Assembly: GCA_038380435.1 (NCBI GenBank) | Contig: JAWZYU010000663.1 | Location: forward strand, 1 to 64,000 | DNA from: Ryuthela nishihirai | Lineage: Eukaryota > Arthropoda > Arachnida > Araneae > Heptathelidae | Reading direction: 5' to 3' | Length of the DNA stretch: 64,000 nucleotides | Part shown: in pieces, positions 57,478-64,000 of the stretch | How positions within the stretch are numbered: position 1 is the first letter of the stretch | Layout of the letters: every line of letters starts with the position of its first letter | Translations under genes and position numbers: made by a program | Notes under the pieces: generated by a model | Databases searched by the model: none | What the model was told of the DNA's origin: nothing | The model's input: only the letters and a program-made list of their open reading frames with translations

Positions 57478-58196
57478 TGTTGGGTTGGATTGTTTTATCT
57501 GTGAGTGGCACTTTTTTGCACACCATGGGCTAAATGGCCAGGTCACAAGGACCCCGAAGGCTCAGAGAAGGTTGGGGGAGGGGACCCACTGGAAAACCTA
57601 TTGGGAGACAGATGGTAGCCTCCCGTCAAGGCCATCCAGCGTGTTCTTTAACGTTGGGTTGTTTTACCTCTGAGCGGCACTTTTTTGCACACCATGGGCT
57701 AAATGGCCAGGTCACAAGGATCCCGAAGGCTCAGAGAAGGTTGGGGGAGGGGACCCACTGGAAAACCTATTGGGAGACAGATGGTAGCCTCCCGTCAAGG
57801 CCATCCAGCGTGTTCTTTAACGTTGGGTTGTTTTACCTCTGAGCGGCCCTTTTTTTGCACACCATGGGTTAAATGGCCAGGTCACAAGGACCCCGAAGGC
57901 TCAGAGAAGGTTGGGGGAGGGGACCCACTGGAACAGCTGTTGAGAGACAGTATCCTCCTGTCAAGGTCATTTAGCGTGTTATTTAACGTGCACAGGATAT
58001 GGCTCTCCCGCACACGGGGCCACGGCTTAACGACCCATCCGACGGACTGCGGCCTTTCCATCGGTGTCCCCTACTGACCGTGAGCAGGGCGGGGAATTTT
58101 GCGGAGATAAATCTCAACGCTGACCCAGCTGGGACTCGAACCTGCGAACTACAGATTACGAGCCTGGCGCGCTACCGACTGATCCACCCCCGCCCC
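57478..58196 (-). mobile_element. SINE trimer; last unit is the left arm of a large palindrome
   Basis: Modules 57478-57653 and 57654-57825 share GGAAAACCTATTGGG. The full unit 57826-58196 carries different private changes (TGAGAGACAGTATCCTCCTG; TTTCCATCGGTG deletion), shared with the inverted SINE at 58619. Confidence 0.93.
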
Positions 58197-58995
58197 AGCT
58201 TTTTACGGAAAAAAGTCACTAGACATAAATTGAAGATCTCGGTCAGAGCTCTCTAAATCTCTATTTTCTATAATATTAATCTAATAATTAAAGAGTTATG
58301 AAAGCTGAAACATTCAAGTGAAACTTCTGCTAGTTTTGAAAATTTACTTCAAAAATTTACTTCAGCTGCCTTAACAAGTTGCTCGCAATATAAATGCGAT
58401 ATTTGAATTTTGTGTAAGGATTTTTTGATAAGGAAATTTTCATCAATTTTGGGGGAGGGAAATGTTTTGGAAGTGTGGTATGTGATAAACATCTGTTGTT
58501 AAACATTATAGCTTCCATAATTGTTTAAATATTAGATTAATATTATAGAAAATAGAGATTTAGAGAGCTCTGACCGAGATCTTCAATTCATGTCTAGTGA
58601 CTTTTTTCCGTAAAAAGCTGGGGCGGGGGTGGCTCAGTCGGTAGCGCGCCAGGCTCGTAATCTGTAGTTCGCAGGTTCGAGTCCCAGCTGGGTCAGCGTT
58701 GAGATTTATCTCCGCAAAATTCCCCGCCCGCCCACGGTCAGTAGGGGACACCGATGGAATAGGCCGCCGTCCGTCGGATGGGACGTTAAGTCATGGCCCC
58801 GTGTGCGGGAGAGCCATATCCTGTGCACATTAAATAACACGCCAAATGACCTTGACAGGAGGATACTCTCTCAACAGCTGTTCCAGTGGGTCCCCTCGCC
58901 CAACCATCTCTGAGCCTTCGGGGTCCATGTGACTTGGCCATTTAGCTCATGGTGTGCAAAAAAGTGCCGCTCAGAGGTAAAACAACCCAACAACC
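57826..58995. repeat. ~1.1-kb palindrome: SINE - MITE arm - centre - MITE arm - SINE
   Basis: The left arm (57826 to ~58320) and right arm (~58495 to 58995) are inverted copies, each comprising a SINE and about 120 bp of foldback sequence (CAGCTTTTTACGGAAAAAAG / CTTTTTTCCGTAAAAAGCTG). The arms share SINE-internal changes, so they derive from one duplication and not two insertions. Confidence 0.92.
58619..58995 (+). mobile_element. SINE, right arm of the palindrome
   Basis: Shares TTCGCAGG, CATATCCTGTGCAC and AAATAACACGCC with the inverted copy at 57826-58196. Confidence 0.93.
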
Positions 58996-59256
58996 CAAAT
59001 CTACTGTTAGAGGGTGCTAAAGGCGGAAAATAATAATAATAGTAAAAGAGTTCAGTAAAGCCATCTAAGAGTGTATATTTTTTTTTTGAAAAATGTTGAA
59101 ATATTAAACGAATAGTGCAAACGATTTATTTAGGTGAGAAACTTGAAATTTTGGTTATAGAGTGTAATAAGTCAAGCTTTCAACTTTGGCAACAAAGATT
59201 TGTTTTCTTACCACTAGGGACAGTGAGTTAGTTGTTCGTTTTATGTTAGAAATCGA

Positions 59257-62090
59257 ACCTCTGAGGTGCACTTTTTTGTTACACCATGGACTAAATGGCC
59301 AGGTCACAAGGATCCCATAGGCTCATAAAAGGTTGGGAGTTGGATTGTTTTACCTCTGAGGTGCACTTTTTTGTTACACCATGGACTAAATGGCCAGGTC
59401 ACAAGGATCCCATAGGCTCATAAAAGGTTGGGAGTTGGATTGTTTTACCTCTGAGGTGCACTTTTTTGTTACACCATGGACAAAATGGCCAGGTCACAAG
59501 GATCCCATAGGCTCAGAAAAGGTTGGGAGTTGGATTGTTTTACCTCTGAGGTGCACTTTTTTGTTACACCATGGACTAAATGGCCAGGTCACAAGGATCC
59601 CATAGGCTCAGAAAAGGTTGGGGGTTGAATTGTTTTACATCTGAGGTGCACTTTTTTGTTACGCCGTGGACTAAATGGCCAGGTCACAAGGATCCCATAG
59701 GCTCAGAAAAGGTTGGGAGTTGGATTGTTTTACCTCTGAGGTGCACTTTTTTGTTACACCATGGACTAAATGGCCAGGTCACAAGGATCCCATAGGCTCA
59801 GAAAAGGTTGGGAGTTGGATTGTTTTACCTCTGAGGTGCACTTTTTTGTTACACCATGGACTAAATGGCCAGGTCACAAGGATCCCATAGGCTCAGAAAA
59901 GGTTGGGAGTTGGATTGTTTTACCTCTGAGGTGCACTTTTTTGTTACACCATGGACTAAATGGCCAGGTCACAAGGATCCCATAGGCTCAGAAAAGTTTG
60001 GGAGTTGGATTGTTTTACCTCTGAGGTGCACTTTTTTGTTACACCATGGACTAAATGGCCAGGTCACAAGGATCCCGTAGGTTCAGAAAAGGTTGGGGGT
60101 TGGATTGTTTTACCTCTGAGGTGCACTTTTTTGTTACACCATGGACTAAATGGCCAGGTCACAAGGATCCCATAGGCTCATAAAAGGTTGGGAGTTGGAT
60201 TGTTTTACCTCTGAGGTGCACTTTTTTGTTACACCATGGACTAAATGGCCAGGTCACAAGGATCCCATAGGCTCATAAAAGGTTGGGAGTTGGATTGTTT
60301 TACCTCTGAGGTGCACTTTTTTGTTACACCATGGACAAAATGGCCAGGTCACAAGGATCCCATAGGCTCAGAAAAGGTTGGGAGTTGGATTGTTTTACCT
60401 CTGAGGTGCACTTTTTTGTTACACCATGGACTAAATGGCCAGGTCACAAGGATCCCATAGGCTCAGAAAAGGTTGGGGGTTGAATTGTTTTACATCTGAG
60501 GTGCACTTTTTTGTTACGCCGTGGACTAAATGGCCAGGTCACAAGGATCCCATAGGCTCAGAAAAGGTTGGGAGTTGGATTGTTTTACCTCTGAGGTGCA
60601 CTTTTTTGTTACACCATGGACTAAATGGCCAGGTCACAAGGATCCCATAGGCTCAGAAAAGGTTGGGAGTTGGATTGTTTTACCTCTGAGGTGCACTTTT
60701 TTGTTACACCATGGACTAAATGGCCAGGTCACAAGGATCCCATAGGCTCAGAAAAGGTTGGGAGTTGGATTGTTTTACCTCTGAGGTGCACTTTTTTGTT
60801 ACACCATGGACTAAATGGCCAGGTCACAAGGATCCCATAGGCTCAGAAAAGTTTGGGAGTTGGATTGTTTTACCTCTGAGGTGCACTTTTTTGTTACACC
60901 ATGGACTAAATGGCCAGGTCACAAGGATCCCGTAGGTTCAGAAAAGGTTGGGGGTTGGATTGTTTTACCTCTGAGGTGCACTTTTTTGTTACACCGTGGA
61001 CTAAATGGCCAGGTCACAAGGATCCCATAGGCTCAGAAAAGGTTGGGGGTTGGATTGTTTTACCTCTGAGGTGCACTTTTTTGTTACACCATGGACTAAA
61101 TGGCCAGGTCACAAGGATCCCGAAGACTCAGAATAGGTTGGGAGTTGGATTGTTTTACCTCTGAGGTGCACTTTTTTGTTACACCATGGACTAAATGGCC
61201 AGGTCACAAGGATCCCGTAGGCTCAGAAAAGGTTGGGGGTTGGATTGTTTTACCTCTGAGGTGCACTTTTTTGTTATACCATGGACTAAATGGCCAGGTC
61301 ACAAGGATCCCATAGGCTCAGAAAAGGTTGGGAGTTGGATTGTTTTACCTCTGAGGTGCACTTTTTTGTTACACCGTGGACTAAATGGCCAGGTCACAAG
61401 GATCCCGTAGGCTCAGAAAAGGTTGGGGGTTGGATTGTTTTTCCTCTGAGGTGCACCTTTTTGTTACACCATGGACTAAATGGCCAGGTCACAAGGATCC
61501 CATAGGCTCAGAAAAGGTTGGGGGTTGGATTGTTTTACCTCTGAGGTGCACTTTTTTGTTACGCCGTGGACTAAATGGCCAGGTCACAAGGATCCCGTAG
61601 GCTCAGAAAAGGTTTGGGGTTAGATTGTTTTACCTCTGAGGTGTACTTTTTTGTTACACCATGGACTAAATGGTCAGGTCACAAGGATCCCATAGGCTCA
61701 GAAAATGTTGGGGGTTGGGTTGTTTTGCCTCTGAGGTGCACTTTTTTGTTACACCATGGACTAAATGGTCAGGTCACAAGGATCCCGAAGGCTCAGAAAA
61801 GGTTGGGAGTTAGATTGTTTTACCTCTGAGGTGCACTTTTTTGTTACACCATGGACTAAATGGTCAGGTCACAAGGATCCCGAAGGCTCAGAAAAGGTTG
61901 GGGGTTGGATTGTTTTACCTCTGAGGTGCACTTTTTTGTTACACCATGGACTAAACGGCCAGGTCACAAGGATCCCGTAGGCTCAGAAAATGTTGGGGGT
62001 TGGGTTGTTATGCCTCTGAGGTGCACTTTTTTGTTACACCATGGACTAAATGGCCAGGTCACAAGGATCCCGAAGGCTCAGAAAAGGTTG
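59257..62090 (-). repeat. SINE-derived 95-bp satellite (~30 copies)
   Basis: The unit is the SINE 3' module (GTTTTACCTCTGAGGTGCAC ... CAGAAAAGGTTGGGAG) with private variants AGGTGCAC, TTGTTACACC and ATGGACTAAATGG. Copies repeat every 95 bp. A 9-unit block (855 bp) is duplicated: markers TTTTACATCTGAG and GGACAAAATGG recur at +855. Units become more SINE-like (CCCGAAGGCTCAG) toward the right end. Confidence 0.96.
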
Positions 62091-62200
62091 GGGGAAGAAC
62101 CATGGAACCCCACTGGAACAGTTGCTGGGAGACAGATGGTAGCCTCCCGTCAAGGCTATCCAGCGTATTCTCTATCGTGCATAGCGTATGGCTATGTGCA
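62091..62200 (-). mobile_element. SINE body that seeds the 95-bp array
   Basis: Continues the last 95-bp unit into the normal SINE body (ACTGGAACAGTTGCTGGGAG ... CGTGCATAGCGTATGGCT), then stops before the central domain. Confidence 0.85.
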
Positions 62201-62204
62201 TAGG

Positions 62205-62710
62205 TAAAAAATAAACCGTGACTTGAAAGAAAGATTAAAACGTGTTTAGTGTTTTGCCTTTTAGAGGAGTTAAAACTTTAATTTTTCCGAGAGGTAAAAG
62301 TAAGATAGCGTATCGGAGGTTTGGGTTTAGTGTAAAAGGACGTTCCAGGTTATTCAAAGTGCGAAATATTTCAACGATTGAATAAAGGGGAATTTGAGTA
62401 AGGATGGAAAACGGCGCCAAAAGAATTGAAGGTACAGTCGCTCAAAAAATTATCCGAACACTATGGTTGATTGCAGAATTCAGAAAAAATCTCTGGAAAC
62501 GATTTTTTTTTTGAAATTAGTGATCTGGCAACCTTCGTGTCACGTGACACGAAGGTTGCCAGATCACTAATTTCTAAAAAAAAAAACGTTGCCAGATATT
62601 TTTTCTGAATTCTGCGATCAACCATACTGTTCGGATACTTTTTTGAGTGTCTGTACTTTCAAGAAGGGTATGTATTTTGGGTTGTTATTTTGTTGTTTTC
62701 ACTTTGGGCG
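62205..62710. repeat. Paralogue of 51229-51292 + 51694-52150
   Basis: About 500 bp of near-identical non-SINE sequence (GAAAGAAAGATTAAAACGTG; CGTATCGGAGGTTTGGGTTT; GGAAAACGGCGCCAAAAG) including the family A MITE. Lacks the SINE present in the other copy. Confidence 0.94.
62435..62653. mobile_element. Family A MITE, 219 bp
   Basis: Same insertion as 51872-52091 in the paralogous segment. Foldback around CGTGTCACGTGACACG, flanked by TA. Confidence 0.92.
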
Positions 62711-63008
62711 ACACTTTTTTTTGTACACAATGGGCTAAATGGCCAGATGACAAGGACCCCGAGGGCAAGGAAAAGGTTTTGAGGGAAGTGACCCACTTTA
62801 TAACTGTTAGGGAACACATGGTAGCCACCCATCAAGGTGTCTTAAACCCAGTGTGTTCTTAAAACCCAATGTTAATCGTGCGCAGGGTATGGCTCTTTTG
62901 CACACGGAGCCACGTCTTAACGTCCCATCCGATGGACGGCGGTCATTTCAAGCCCATCGGTGTCCCCTACTGACAGTGGGGTGGGCGGGGAATTTTTCGG
63001 AGATAAGC
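62690..63008 (-). mobile_element. Old SINE, head missing
   Basis: Eroded minus-strand copy with an insertion (GTCTTAAACCCAGTGTG) and intact central domain (ACGTCCCATCCGATGGACGG). Confidence 0.85.
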
Positions 63009-63871
63009 GACAATGGGAAAATACATCTTTTTATGCTTCAGAGATTAATGAAATGTATGATATAGAAATACATATAATGAAATGCTATTCCTTATATGTA
63101 TTTCTATCGATATATGTTATATCGATAGAAATAACATATCGATAGTTCTATATCCTTATATGTTCGAATTTGCACCGTCAGAGGGGGCTAAAGGGGGGAA
63201 AAATTAAATTAAATACTTAATTCATTTTTTGAAAATGAAAATGAACATTTCGTGTTCGCAGAGGTTTTCACGATTTTGGAAGCTAGTGACTAACCCTTTA
63301 TTTATATTCGTTTTGCAGCGAAAAACAGGGGACCACAAATTCCAGACATTTTCTACTCGTTCTCTCTCTCTGTCAATTTATTCTTTACCTCATTTGTCAC
63401 AGCAGAAAAAGCGACCAGCCTTATCGAGAGTCGTGAACATCCTTCTCCTATTTCGCAGTATCTCTGACTCATATTCAGAAGCCGAAGATCTCAAATTTAA
63501 GTCAAGGAAAAATGCAACTTACATTTAAGTGATTTTTCATCATCATTCTAAATTTCTGTCACATTCTGACACTTGTTCTTCGCTCTGTACTTAAATTTAA
63601 TCTCCGTTTTCCTTTCTGTAGCTTCTGGGCTCCGTTGATTTTGTTCCCCAGGCTTTTGGGAAGTTAAAGGGGTGAGGAATGAATGAAATTTCCAAAGGAT
63701 TAGCTTATTGTAGTTGATTAGAGAGAATGACTTCCTACTATTACCAAAGGAAATGTAGCTGAACATTTAAAAGTCTGTTTTTTAACCGCTTCAGTCGACA
63801 GAGAAACCCGAATTATATGGGAAAAAAGATGACTAAAAAATTCTAAAATTTGCATTTTATGTCGATGGGAT
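63009..63871. other. Unassigned DNA
   Basis: Contains a palindromic TATCGATA-rich patch (63090-63150). The 99-residue frame at 63229-63528 spans a splice-acceptor-like TTCGTTTTGCAG and has no recognised domain. No gene claimed. Confidence 0.45.
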
Positions 63872-64000
63872 TGTAATTTTGAAGCTGTATAACTTCTGAA
63901 ATATGCATTTAATGTAAAAATATGATTGAAGATAAATTAAAGACCGTAATCAAATCTGTTTAAATCTCGATTTTCAACAATCTTCGTTCAGTATTTAATG
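63872..64000. mobile_element. Family B MITE, left arm, cut by window end
   Basis: TTGAAGCTGTATAACTTCTG to GATTTTCAACAATCTTCGTT matches the left arms at 570 and 20076. Confidence 0.75.

Noticed and set aside
874..58195. Many 60-170-residue ORFs reading GCFTSERHFFAHHGLNGQ or ARSQGPRRLREGWGRGPTG
   Set aside because: All are frame translations of the same SINE (mostly its antisense strand). They end at SINE borders and follow SINE copy structure, so they are not genes.
63229..63528. 99-residue ORF as a gene
   Set aside because: No recognisable domain; contains an acceptor-like TTTTGCAG in the middle and low-complexity serine/leucine runs.

Overview
This window is repeat-dense, non-coding-looking animal DNA. 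There is no bacterial-style gene organisation, no intact protein-coding gene I can defend, and no genuine tRNA or rRNA gene. Non-LTR retrotransposon remnants, TA-flanked palindromic MITEs, a hAT-type element and an abundant tRNA-derived SINE point to an invertebrate, most likely an arthropod. A chelicerate such as a spider would fit, but that is an impression from memory and not proven by the sequence.

The dominant component is one SINE family of about 385 bp, present at about 50 loci in both orientations and covering very roughly 40% of the window. Its 5' head has perfect pol III boxes (A: TGGCTCAGTCGG; B: GGTTCGAGTCC) and looks like elongator tRNA-Met. A conserved central domain follows (GGGACGTTAAGCCGTGG, then GTGCACGTTAAAGAACACGC), then a 3' module and an (AACCC)n-type tail. 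Many copies keep exact 8-16 bp target-site duplications (TSDs). Most open frames in the window are simply translations of this SINE.

Layout. 1-25 kb: SINEs singly, nested and in tandem, with long-TIR MITEs (570-1495, 20076-20505), a LINE endonuclease fragment (4869-5627), a SINE-head hairpin (2575-2708) and a composite palindromic MITE (18398-18998). 24.7-25.2 kb: a reverse-transcriptase (RT) fragment. 26.1-33.0 kb: two large satellites, a T-rich array with a 213-bp higher-order unit and a 29-bp array. 33.2-33.6 kb: a degenerate restriction-like endonuclease domain of an R2/R4-type LINE. 34.0-34.6 kb: five 128-bp units, each carrying a hAT-like terminus. 36.6-38.5 kb: a LINE RT split by a SINE dimer with a clean TSD. 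40.8-42.4 kb: a non-autonomous hAT element with perfect 10-bp TIRs, an 8-bp TSD and an internal minisatellite. 42.7-45.7 kb: a 94-bp (2 x 47) satellite. 46-64 kb: more SINEs, including three array types made of repeated SINE 3' ends (178-bp, 72-bp and 95-bp units), a palindrome of about 1.1 kb whose arms are a SINE plus a MITE end, and a paralogous segment pair (51.2-52.1 and 62.2-62.7 kb) giving a natural empty site for one SINE.

The most interesting signal is the architecture of the SINE family: head plus body plus a variable number of 3' modules. At four loci such a dimer sits inside a single TSD pair, so the multimer was apparently inserted as one unit. Junctions recur where the tail (AACCC) meets an internal ACCC/AACGTT sequence, which suggests template jumping during reverse transcription. 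The same 3' module has also expanded into a satellite of about 30 copies at 59.3-62.1 kb.
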